The notes under the pieces: generated by a model | What the model was told of the DNA's origin: nothing | The model's database searches: none | What the model saw: only the letters and a program-made list of their open reading frames with translations | Shown: piece by piece, positions 1-5,251 of the stretch | Layout: each line of letters starts with the position of its first letter | How positions within the stretch are numbered: position 1 is the first letter of the stretch | Origin: an uncultured bacterium | GTDB taxonomy: Bacteria; Auribacterota; Tritonobacteria; UBA1439 | Direction: 5' to 3' | Length of the DNA: 6,261 bases | NCBI GenBank assembly: GCA_937858775.1 | Contig: CALLYX010000443.1 | Coordinates: forward strand, 1 to 6,261 | Translations under genes and position numbers: made by a program

Positions 1-1
1 C

Positions 2-1138
2 AACAAAACCGTTTACATCGTCAACGCCGGGGGACATCGCCTCCCGATCAGCATTTCCACGGCCCTGCTGAAGGATGACCGGGGCGTCATCATCGGTGCC
101 GTCGAGACCTTCCGGGACATGAGCATCGAGGAGAAGCTCCGCAAGACCATCGAAGAAGCCTATTCCTTCGAGGACATCGTTTCCAAGAGCCACCGAATGC
201 GGGAGATCTTCGGCATCCTGCCCGACATCGCCAACAGCGGCAGCACAGTTCTGATCGAGGGCGAGAGCGGCACCGGCAAGGAGCTTTTCGCCCGGGCCAT
301 CCACAACCTGAGCTCGCGGCGTGACAAACCCTTTGTCGCCGTGAACTGCGGCGCCCTGCCGGACACCCTGCTGGAGTCCGAGCTCTTCGGGCACAAGCGG
401 GGCGCCTTCACCGGCGCCGCGCAGGACAAGCCGGGCCGCTTTGCCCAGGCAAAGGGCGGCACGCTGTTTCTCGATGAGATCGGCGAGGTCAGCCCGGCCC
501 TCCAGGTGCGCCTCCTCCGCGTCTTGCAGGAGCGCGCCTTCGAGCCGCTCGGGGGGACCCGGACCGAGACGACGGACGCGCGCGTCATCGCCGCGACCCA
601 CCGGGACCTCGCGAGGCTGATCGCGGACGGCTCGTTCCGGGAGGACCTCTACTACCGGGTAAACGTCATCAGGCTGGAGCTGCCGCCTCTGCGCGACCGC
701 GCGGTCGACATACCGCTGCTCGCGGCGCATTTCATCGAGAAGTTCAACCGCCTCCAGGGGAGGGCCGTGAGCGGGATCACGCCGGAGGCGCTTTCCGCCC
801 TGGCGGCGCACGAATGGCCCGGGAACATACGGGAGCTCGAGAACGTCATGGAGCGCGCCTTCATCATATGCGGCGCCGGCCCGATCGACCTCGCGCACCT
901 GCCGCCCGAGCTCATCGCGCGCGGCGCCCCCCTGCGCGCCGCGCCGGACGCGCGCTCCGCCCACGATCTCCTGGACGAGCAGCTTATAAGATCCGCCCTC
1001 AGGAAGCACGGGGAGAGCCGCCTCGCGGCCGCCAGGGAACTCGGGATCCACAAGACGACCCTCTTCCGCAGGATGAAGAAACTCGGGATCACGCCGCCGG
1101 CCGCCGGCGGGCGCTCCCGCGGGACCCGACGACAGTAG
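2..1138 (+). CDS. Sigma-54-dependent PAS/AAA+/Fis-HTH activator, 5' partial
   Basis: This is an enhancer-binding protein that drives sigma-54 RNA polymerase by ATP hydrolysis. The reading frame is open from base 2, so the N-terminus lies outside the window. The first ~39 residues (VNAGGHRLPISIS, then GVIIGAVETFRD) match the end of a PAS sensor domain. Counting from the internal Met at 119, the AAA+ domain shows Walker A GESGTGKE (48-55), the sigma-54-contacting GAFTGA loop (95-100), Walker B GGTLFLDEIGE (113-123) and the REDLYYRVNV segment. A Fis-type helix-turn-helix is encoded at about 1007-1090 (ESRLAAARELGIHKTTLFRRMKKLGI). All motifs needed for sigma-54 activation are intact. The protein ends in a short Pro/Ala/Gly/Arg tail. 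It sits directly upstream of a sigma-54 promoter and a palindrome, so it is probably the dedicated activator of the downstream operon, as in the Desulfovibrio orp locus. The signal sensed by the PAS domain is unknown. Confidence 0.95.
   Translation, partial: NKTVYIVNAGGHRLPISISTALLKDDRGVIIGAVETFRDMSIEEKLRKTIEEAYSFEDIVSKSHRMREIFGILPDIANSGSTVLIEGESGTGKELFARAIHNLSSRRDKPFVAVNCGALPDTLLESELFGHKRGAFTGAAQDKPGRFAQAKGGTLFLDEIGEVSPALQVRLLRVLQERAFEPLGGTRTETTDARVIAATHRDLARLIADGSFREDLYYRVNVIRLELPPLRDRAVDIPLLAAHFIEKFNRLQGRAVSGITPEALSALAAHEWPGNIRELENVMERAFIICGAGPIDLAHLPPELIARGAPLRAAPDARSAHDLLDEQLIRSALRKHGESRLAAARELGIHKTTLFRRMKKLGITPPAAGGRSRGTRRQ
1093..1110. repeat. Second copy of the 18-bp GC repeat
   Basis: GCCGCCGGCCGCCGGCGG is identical to 4031-4048 and encodes PPAAGG in the activator's C-terminal tail after the Fis helix-turn-helix. 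Its inner 17 bases form an inverted repeat (8 + 1 + 8). Confidence 0.5.
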
Positions 1139-1141
1139 CGT

Positions 1142-1166
1142 TTATGCACTGCGTTCCAGTCCATAA
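1142..1166. promoter_or_regulatory. Inverted repeat just downstream of the activator gene
   Basis: The arms TTATGCACTG (1142-1151) and CAGTCCATAA (1157-1166) are complementary at 9 of 10 positions, with a C/C mismatch (1147/1162) and a 5-nt spacer. The repeat begins 3 nt after the activator stop codon. It could be an RNA hairpin at the mRNA end or a second protein-binding site next to the palindrome that follows. No T-tract follows the right arm, so it is not a standard intrinsic terminator. Confidence 0.45.
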
Positions 1167-1183
1167 GTAGCGATATCGCTACT
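1166..1183. promoter_or_regulatory. 18-bp perfect palindrome, putative upstream activator site
   Basis: AGTAGCGATATCGCTACT reads identically on both strands. Its centre lies about 95 bp upstream of the -24 GG of the sigma-54 promoter, a normal distance for an enhancer-binding-protein site. Dimeric Fis-HTH activators bind palindromes of about this size. The half-site AGTAGCG also occurs at 1134-1140, exactly 32 bp upstream (about three helical turns), overlapping the activator stop codon. The assignment to the adjacent activator is inferred from position and symmetry. Confidence 0.6.
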
Positions 1184-1268
1184 CCACCCTGGCCCGCCGG
1201 AGTGCGCGCGCGTTTATATCATATTGGCCGCCGCTATGTTACGTCCTGTCCGGCGTTTTGGGCGCGGA

Positions 1269-1284
1269 TGGCATGTCACTTGCA
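1269..1284 (+). promoter_or_regulatory. Sigma-54 (-24/-12) promoter
   Basis: TGGCATG (1269-1275), then a 4-nt spacer, then TTGCA (1280-1284) fits the sigma-54 consensus TGGCACG-N4-TTGCW with one difference in the -24 box. The invariant GG (1270-1271) and GC (1282-1283) are separated by the required 10 bp. Transcription would start near 1294-1296, leaving a leader of about 40 nt before the ATG at 1334. The activator gene lies immediately upstream, which strengthens the call. Confidence 0.85.
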
Positions 1285-1333
1285 CTAATCATTATGTGCG
1301 CAGTAGAATGGAAGCCGGGCTGGAAGGGTCTCA

Positions 1334-1750
1334 ATGACCAGCATGAACAAGGCGGCGTTCGCCTGTAACGACGATCGGATCGCGCCGGTGTTCGACACGG
1401 CCAGGAGGGTGCGCCTCGTGGAGGCCGGCTCGGGCAGGATCCTCGCGGCGTCGGAAGAGGCGCTCGGCGAGGAAATGCCGGCGCGGCGCGCCGCGCGGCT
1501 GGAGGAGCTCGGCGCCGGGACGCTCGTCTGCGGGGCGATATCGAGGCCGCTGCACGAGATGGTCGTTTCGCGCGGCATACTGGTCATCCCGTTCGTGGCC
1601 GGCGACCTCGACGAGATCGTGGCGGCGTGGCTCTCGGGCGCCCTTCGCGGGGACGCTTTCGCCATGCCGGGGTGCTGCGGGCGGCGGGGGCGCGGCTTCC
1701 GAGGACGCGGCCGGCGGGGTGGATTCGGGAGGGGCGGGGGTTTTCAATAA
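1334..1750 (+). CDS. NifX/NifB-like cofactor-binding protein (ORP-type)
   Basis: This 138-aa protein belongs to the dinitrogenase iron-molybdenum cofactor domain family (Nitro_FeMo-Co; NifX, NifY, NifB C-terminus, orange protein). It shows the usual family landmarks: RIAPVFDTARR (15-25), TLVCGAISRPLHEM (63-76), GILVIPFVAGDLDEIVAAWLSG (81-102) and FAMPGCCGRRGRG (109-121). Cysteines are at 11, 66, 114 and 115. Members carry a metal-sulfur cluster or precursor, and the Desulfovibrio orange protein holds a Mo-Cu-S cluster; which metal binds here cannot be told. The last ~20 residues are Gly/Arg/Phe-rich. A ribosome site GGAAGGG (1322-1328) lies 5 nt before this ATG. A second in-frame ATG at 1343 is possible but more distant from that site. 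It is the first gene after the sigma-54 promoter. No nitrogenase genes are nearby, so a role in nitrogen fixation is not implied. Confidence 0.9.
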   Translation: MTSMNKAAFACNDDRIAPVFDTARRVRLVEAGSGRILAASEEALGEEMPARRAARLEELGAGTLVCGAISRPLHEMVVSRGILVIPFVAGDLDEIVAAWLSGALRGDAFAMPGCCGRRGRGFRGRGRRGGFGRGGGFQ

Positions 1751-1783
1751 ACGTTTCGCATCTGCGGAAAGGAGGGTGTTATC

Positions 1784-2143
1784 ATGCCCAGGGGAGACAG
1801 GAGCGGACCGATGGGAATGGGCCCGATGAGCGGGCGCGCGGCCGGGTATTGCGCGGGTTTCGGGATGCCGGGTTATGCGAACCCGATGTGGGGCTACGGC
1901 CGCGGCCGGCGCTTCGGGATGGGCTTCGGCCGGGGCCGGGGCGGCGGAATGGGTTTCGGCCGGGGATGGGGAAGCCCGTACGGGCCGGCGTGGTTTCCGG
2001 GCCGCTACCCGGCGCAATACGCAGAGCCCGATCCCGAGACGGAGAAGCAGGCCCTGAAGAGCCAGGCGCAGGCGCTCCAGTCGGAACTGGAGATGATCAA
2101 GAAGCGCCTGGAGGAGGTCGAGGCCTCGACAGCCGAGAAGTGA
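1784..2143 (+). CDS. DUF5320 family Gly/Arg-rich protein with coiled coil
   Basis: This 119-aa protein of unknown function matches the DUF5320 pattern: N-terminus MPRGDRSGPMGMGPMSGRAAGYCAG, carrying the family's typical GDRxGPxGxGPMxGRxxGYC element. A long Gly/Arg/Phe/Met-rich stretch with imperfect repeats (GMGFGRGRG, GMGFGRGWG) follows. The tail from residue 82 to the end is charged and predicted to be helical (ALKSQAQALQSELEMIKKRL), with heptad-like spacing that suggests a coiled coil for oligomerisation. It contains one cysteine (Cys23). A strong ribosome site (AAGGAGGG ending at 1776) precedes the ATG. Such proteins commonly neighbour NifX-like proteins and ferredoxin-ATPases in anaerobes, so a scaffold or partner role in the same complex is inferred, not shown. 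Confidence 0.85.
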   Translation: MPRGDRSGPMGMGPMSGRAAGYCAGFGMPGYANPMWGYGRGRRFGMGFGRGRGGGMGFGRGWGSPYGPAWFPGRYPAQYAEPDPETEKQALKSQAQALQSELEMIKKRLEEVEASTAEK

Positions 2144-2174
2144 GAGGGCGCGAGCCGCAGGCGGGCGCGGGGGT

Positions 2175-2188
2175 CGGGCGTACGCCCG
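2175..2188. repeat. 14-bp perfect palindrome before ferredoxin-ATPase 1
   Basis: CGGGCGTACGCCCG is fully self-complementary and ends where the G-rich ribosome site of the ATPase gene (GGGGGTG, 2188-2194) begins. In RNA it could fold as a 5-bp GC stem with a GTAC loop. It could modulate access to the ribosome site, but in DNA this GC-rich it may be incidental. Confidence 0.35.
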
Positions 2189-2198
2189 GGGGTGCTTC

Positions 2199-3062
2199 AT
2201 GATTCTCGCGGTCGCTTCGGGCAAGGGCGGAACCGGCAAGACGACCGTCTCGTTGAACCTGGCGCGGGCGTTCGGATCGCCGGTTCGCCTTCTGGATTGC
2301 GACGTGGAGGAACCGAACTGCGGCCTGTTCCTGGCGGGCGCCGTGAGAAGCCGGGAGACGGTGTCCATCCCCATCCCGGAGGTGGACGCGTCGCTCTGCG
2401 ACGCCTGCGGCGAATGCAGCCGGTTCTGCGAGTACAACGCGATCGCGTCCCTCGGCGCGGCGCCGACAGTTTTCGCGGAGATGTGCCACGGCTGCGGCGG
2501 CTGCGCGCTCGTCTGCCCCCGCGGCGCGATACGGGAACGGCCGTGGCGCGTCGGCACGGTGGAGACGATCGACTCCGGCCCGATCGAGCTGACCCAGGGG
2601 CGGCTCGACATCGGGGTCGCGATGGCCCCGCCCCTGATTCAAGCGGTGAGGACTCGGGATCGAGGCGACATCCCCGCGATCATCGACGCCCCCCCCGGCA
2701 CATCGTGCCCGGTGATCGCTGCGATCCGCGGGGCCGATTTCACGGCGCTGGTGACGGAGCCCACGCCTTTCGGCCTCCACGACCTGACGCTAGCCGTTCA
2801 CACGGCGAGGGGGCTCGGCCTGCGCTTCGGCGTGGTGCTCAACCGCGCCGGCTCCGGAGACGACCGGGTGCATCGCTTCTGCGAAAAGGAGGGGATCCCC
2901 CTCCTCGCCGAGATCCCGGACGACCGGAGGATCGCGGAGGCGTACTCCCGGGGGGAGCTGATCGTGGACGCCATCCCCGGGTACAAGGCCCTTTTCGAGG
3001 GCCTCCTGGAGAAGACCATGGGCGCGGCCGCCCGCGGGGGAGGGAACCATGCCGACGTATGA
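2199..3062 (+). CDS. MinD/Mrp-family P-loop ATPase with inserted ferredoxin domain (copy 1)
   Basis: This 287-aa protein is of the usual size for the family. The deviant Walker A is GKGGTGKTT (8-16), followed by DCDVEEPN (33-40), where MinD/Mrp proteins place their switch aspartates. Two 4Fe-4S motifs are inserted: CDACGECSRFC (Cys 67, 70, 73, 77) and CHGCGGCALVC (Cys 96, 99, 102, 106). The ATPase fold then resumes with GPIELTQGRLDIGVAMAPPLIQAVR and a Walker B-like IIDAPPGTSCPVI (161-173). Relatives in the Mrp/NBP35 group carry or transfer Fe-S clusters, and in the orp locus they associate with the NifX-like orange protein. It is cytoplasmic, with no signal or membrane segment. The ATG at 2199 is directly followed by the conserved beta strand and Walker A, which fixes the start. 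It overlaps the next gene by 14 nt, implying translational coupling. The second ATPase begins at 5590. Confidence 0.93.
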   Translation: MILAVASGKGGTGKTTVSLNLARAFGSPVRLLDCDVEEPNCGLFLAGAVRSRETVSIPIPEVDASLCDACGECSRFCEYNAIASLGAAPTVFAEMCHGCGGCALVCPRGAIRERPWRVGTVETIDSGPIELTQGRLDIGVAMAPPLIQAVRTRDRGDIPAIIDAPPGTSCPVIAAIRGADFTALVTEPTPFGLHDLTLAVHTARGLGLRFGVVLNRAGSGDDRVHRFCEKEGIPLLAEIPDDRRIAEAYSRGELIVDAIPGYKALFEGLLEKTMGAAARGGGNHADV

Positions 3063-3297
3063 TTACGAGTGCGAGGCCTGCGGCGGGAGGTTCGAGCTCC
3101 GCCAGGGGATGCGCGACGCCCCGGCCGCCGAATGCCCATCGTGCGGCGGGAAGGTCCGCCGCCTAATCGGCGGCGGCGCCGGCGTCATAATCAAGGGGGG
3201 CGGGCGCGGCGCGGGCGGCTGCTCCTTGGATAGCGCCGGCGCGACATGCTGCGGCAGGGAGGAGCGGTGCGGGAAGCCGTGCGGGAGGGCGGAATGA
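3049..3297 (+). CDS. FmdB-family zinc ribbon protein
   Basis: This 82-aa protein begins MPTYDYECEACGGRFE, the hallmark start of the FmdB/CxxC zinc ribbon family. The ribbon cysteines are C8, C11, C29 and C32. A glycine-rich middle follows, then a second cysteine-rich tail (C58, C67, C68, C74, C78; ATCCGREERCGKPCG) that could bind another metal or serve in thiol chemistry. The family is named for a gene near formamidase/amidase genes and is often called a regulator, but its molecular role is uncertain. The gene starts inside the ATPase 1 coding end (14-nt overlap) with GGGAGGG just upstream, and its TGA overlaps the next ATG as ATGA. It is therefore translated as part of this operon. A role as a metal or zinc-handling partner of the ATPases or the radical SAM enzyme is inference. 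Confidence 0.88.
   Translation: MPTYDYECEACGGRFELRQGMRDAPAAECPSCGGKVRRLIGGGAGVIIKGGGRGAGGCSLDSAGATCCGREERCGKPCGRAE
3283..3289 (+). promoter_or_regulatory. Ribosome binding site setting the radical SAM start
   Basis: GGGAGGG lies 4 nt before the ATG at 3294 and inside the end of the FmdB gene. It supports this start over the earlier in-frame ATG at 3246, which would add 16 residues with no family resemblance and a deep overlap. Confidence 0.6.
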
Positions 3298-4235
3298 CCC
3301 CTCCCCCGCCCGCGCACGTCTACGGCCCTGTCCCCTCCCGGAGGCTCGGCCGTTCCCTGGGCGCGGATATCGTGCCGTACAAGGTCTGCACCTACGACTG
3401 CGTCTACTGCCAGATAGGGCGTACGACGGATAAGACGCTCGACCGCCGGGAGTATGTCGCCGTCGACGAGGTCATCGCCGGCCTCAAGGAGAAACTCGCC
3501 GGCGCGCCGCCGCCCGATTACATCGGAGTGGCCGGCTCGGGCGAGCCGACGCTCAACAGCCGCATCGGCGAGTTGATCCGCGGGATCAAGCGGATGACGA
3601 GGGTCCCCGTCGCCGTCCTGACGAACGGCTCCCTCCTCTCCCTGCCCGATGTCCGGGACGCCCTCATGGAGGCCGACCTCGTCCTCCCCTCGCTCGACGC
3701 CGGCGACGAGCGGCTGTTCCGGCTGGTGAACCGCCCCCACCCCGGGATCGGCTTCGACGCGATGGTGGACGGGATCGCCGAGTTCACAGCCCGCTTTCCC
3801 CGCGACGTCTGGCTGGAGGTGTTCCTGTGCGGCGGCCTCACCGGGACCCGCGCCGAGGCGAAGAAACTCGCCGCCCTCGCGCGGCGGATCCGCCCCGCGA
3901 GGGTGCAGCTCAACACCGTCGGGCGCCCGCCGTGCGAAGAGTCGGCGCGCGCCGTCCCCCCGGCCGGGATGAAGGCGTTAGCCTCGATCTTCCGCCCCCC
4001 CGCGGAGGTGATCGCCGGGGCCGCGGGCGGGCCGCCGGCCGCCGGCGGCCGCGCGGCGACGGACGATGAAATTCTCGAACTGCTGCGCAGGCGCCCGTGC
4101 ACGGCGCGCGGCGTGGCGGCGGGACTCGGCCTGCACGTCGCCGAGGCCGTCAAGCGCCTGGAGGCCTTGGCCGCGCGGGGGGCCGCGGAGGCGGTGCGCC
4201 TCGGCGGCGTCGTGCACCACAGGGCGGCCAAATGA
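3294..4235 (+). CDS. Radical SAM protein, COG0731/wyosine-like, with C-terminal winged helix
   Basis: From the ATG at 3294 this is 313 aa. The N-terminus VYGPVPSRRLGRSLGADIVP is typical of COG0731 Fe-S oxidoreductases, a group related to the tRNA wyosine enzyme TYW1. The radical SAM cluster motif CTYDCVYC supplies Cys 32, 36 and 39. SAM-binding GSGEPTLN follows at 81-88, and AVLTNGSLL and NRPHPGIGFDAMVDGI continue the barrel. After a Gly/Pro/Ala linker near 242-254 there is a helical, winged-helix-like C-terminal domain (256-313; TDDEILELLRRRPCTARGVA onward). The substrate is unknown: a bacterial tRNA wyosine role is not established, and the operon setting hints instead at metal-cofactor or protein modification. 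It is joined to FmdB and to the following gene by ATGA overlaps. Family assignment is firm and the reaction is not. Confidence 0.9.
   Translation: MTPPPPAHVYGPVPSRRLGRSLGADIVPYKVCTYDCVYCQIGRTTDKTLDRREYVAVDEVIAGLKEKLAGAPPPDYIGVAGSGEPTLNSRIGELIRGIKRMTRVPVAVLTNGSLLSLPDVRDALMEADLVLPSLDAGDERLFRLVNRPHPGIGFDAMVDGIAEFTARFPRDVWLEVFLCGGLTGTRAEAKKLAALARRIRPARVQLNTVGRPPCEESARAVPPAGMKALASIFRPPAEVIAGAAGGPPAAGGRAATDDEILELLRRRPCTARGVAAGLGLHVAEAVKRLEALAARGAAEAVRLGGVVHHRAAK
4030..4050. repeat. GC-only inverted repeat in the radical SAM linker
   Basis: GGCCGCCGGC (4030-4039) and GCCGGCGGCC (4041-4050) are perfectly complementary around a single C. The segment encodes the Gly/Pro/Ala linker between the radical SAM barrel and the winged helix. 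The 18 bases 4031-4048 recur identically at 1093-1110 near the end of the activator gene, in the same reading frame (PPAAGG). Confidence 0.55.
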
Positions 4236-5176
4236 CGGCGGGGGAGCGCGATTTCAAGGAGGGGATCGCCCGGGAGGCCGCCCGCGAGCGGCGCGCCCGG
4301 CGGATACTCGGCGTCTGCGCGGGGGACGGCCCGGCGGTGATAACACGGGCCTTCTGGCTTCTCGCGTTGAGGCATCACCCGGACAAGGCCCCGGGCGATC
4401 CGAACGCCGAGCGCAACTTCAGGAACATAGCCAACGCCTACGACTACCTCGTCAAGGGGGCGAGGCGGGGGGTCGTCCTCGAGGAGGCGGACCCGCGGCC
4501 GGGCGGGGGGGAGAAGGCCGGCCACGGTTGGCGCTACTTCCTCTGGTGGCGGGACCGCTACGGCGGCGAGCGGACGGCGGCCCGGCCCGGGGGGGAGGAC
4601 GCCGCGGCCCTCTACGAGGCGTGGTACTCCTCCCCCGCCGGCGCCGGGATCGACGCCGAGGAGAAGGCCGTCATAGCCAAGCTGCTCGGCCCGGGGCGCG
4701 GGGCGCGCCTTATCGAAGTGGGCTGCGGGACGGGGCATTTCGCCGGATGGCTGGCGGCGCGGGGCTACACGGTATTCGGCGTGGATATCCGCCTCGACTT
4801 CCTGCGTTTCGCGGCGAGGGCCGCCAAGGGCGCCTTCGCGGCGGCCGACGGCGCCGCCATTCCTTTCGCGGACGGGGCTTTCGACACGGCGGCGGCGATC
4901 ACGGCGCTGGAGTTCGCCGCTTCACCGTCCGCCCTTCTCCGCGAAATGCGCCGGGTTTCAAGCCGGAGGATCCTGCTGATGATGCTGAATCCGGACTCCC
5001 GGCTCAACTGGCGCAGGCGGCGGCTGGGCCTCGGGGCGTTCGCCTCGGCGAACTTCTGGACTCACGACGAGGCGGTCCGGCTCGTGAAGGGCTCCATCCC
5101 GGGCGCGCCGGGCGATTCTATCCGCGGGGAGGTCCGCGAGGATTTTCACGCCCTGCTCCTGGAATTCACGGGATGA
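4232..5176 (+). CDS. J-domain / class I SAM methyltransferase fusion
   Basis: This 314-aa protein has two recognisable parts. Residues ~22-76 form a J-domain: RRILGVCAGDG, a helix ending in RHHPDKAPGDPNAERN with the catalytic HPD at 49-51, and FRNIANAYDYLVKG. That is the co-chaperone module that stimulates DnaK/Hsp70 ATPase. A linker follows with an aromatic WRYFLWWRDRY block (100-110). Residues ~158-314 form a Rossmann methyltransferase: motif I LIEVGCGTGHF (160-170), acidic motif II VFGVDI with D185, and DGAAIPFADGAFDTAAAI, all typical of Methyltransf_11/UbiE-like enzymes. No signal peptide or membrane span is seen. The start overlaps the radical SAM stop as ATGA. The fusion is unusual: the J-domain could recruit Hsp70 to a methylated client or to an Fe-S protein of this cluster. 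Substrate and partner are unknown. Earlier in-frame ATGs lie within the radical SAM gene and are not supported. Confidence 0.87.
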   Translation: MTAGERDFKEGIAREAARERRARRILGVCAGDGPAVITRAFWLLALRHHPDKAPGDPNAERNFRNIANAYDYLVKGARRGVVLEEADPRPGGGEKAGHGWRYFLWWRDRYGGERTAARPGGEDAAALYEAWYSSPAGAGIDAEEKAVIAKLLGPGRGARLIEVGCGTGHFAGWLAARGYTVFGVDIRLDFLRFAARAAKGAFAAADGAAIPFADGAFDTAAAITALEFAASPSALLREMRRVSSRRILLMMLNPDSRLNWRRRRLGLGAFASANFWTHDEAVRLVKGSIPGAPGDSIRGEVREDFHALLLEFTG

Positions 5177-5233
5177 GGGCGCGGCCGCCGGTCGAGGCCT
5201 TTCCGGATCGCGGGCGCCCGGCAGGAGGGCCCG

Positions 5234-5251
5234 ATGGAGAAACCGTCATGA
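5234..5251 (+). other. Possible 5-codon leader cistron (MEKPS)
   Basis: An ATG at 5234, preceded 4 nt upstream by GGAGGG (5224-5229), opens a five-codon frame. Its TGA overlaps the ATG of the CGGC gene as ATGA. It could feed ribosomes to that gene by termination-reinitiation. It is too short for coding statistics, and its GGAG also serves as a normal ribosome site for 5248. Confidence 0.2.

Noticed and set aside
1142..1166. Intrinsic terminator of the activator gene
   Set aside because: The stem is not GC-rich and no run of T follows it.
1190..1205. Second possible sigma-54 promoter (TGGCCC ... GTGC)
   Set aside because: The spacing between GG (1191-1192) and GC (1204-1205) is 11 bp instead of 10, and the -12 box lacks TTGC.
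1213..1227. IHF site between palindrome and promoter
   Set aside because: The stretch is AT-rich but does not match the IHF consensus on either strand.
1334..1750. Interpretation as nitrogen-fixation NifX
   Set aside because: No nifHDK, nifE/N or nifB is present, and the DUF5320 and ferredoxin-ATPase neighbours fit the ORP-type group better.
1331..2611. Long minus-strand open frame of 426 codons
   Set aside because: It lies antisense to three well-supported genes, has no family features and arises from the GC-rich codon pattern. The other minus-strand frames were rejected for the same reason.
3246..3293. Earlier ATG for the radical SAM gene
   Set aside because: It would overlap FmdB by 52 nt and add non-family residues, while the ATG at 3294 has GGGAGGG and an ATGA junction.
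3049..5176. Analogy to diphthamide synthesis (radical SAM-type enzyme, zinc ribbon, J-protein, methyltransferase)
   Set aside because: The set of protein types is similar, but the radical SAM enzyme here is canonical and COG0731-type rather than Dph1/Dph2-like, and diphthamide is not made in bacteria. Treated as coincidence.
4066..5247. Upstream extension of the CGGC frame back to 4066
   Set aside because: The translation is Arg/Gly/Pro-rich with no domain and overlaps the radical SAM and methyltransferase genes. Only the part from 5248 (possibly 5173) is credible.
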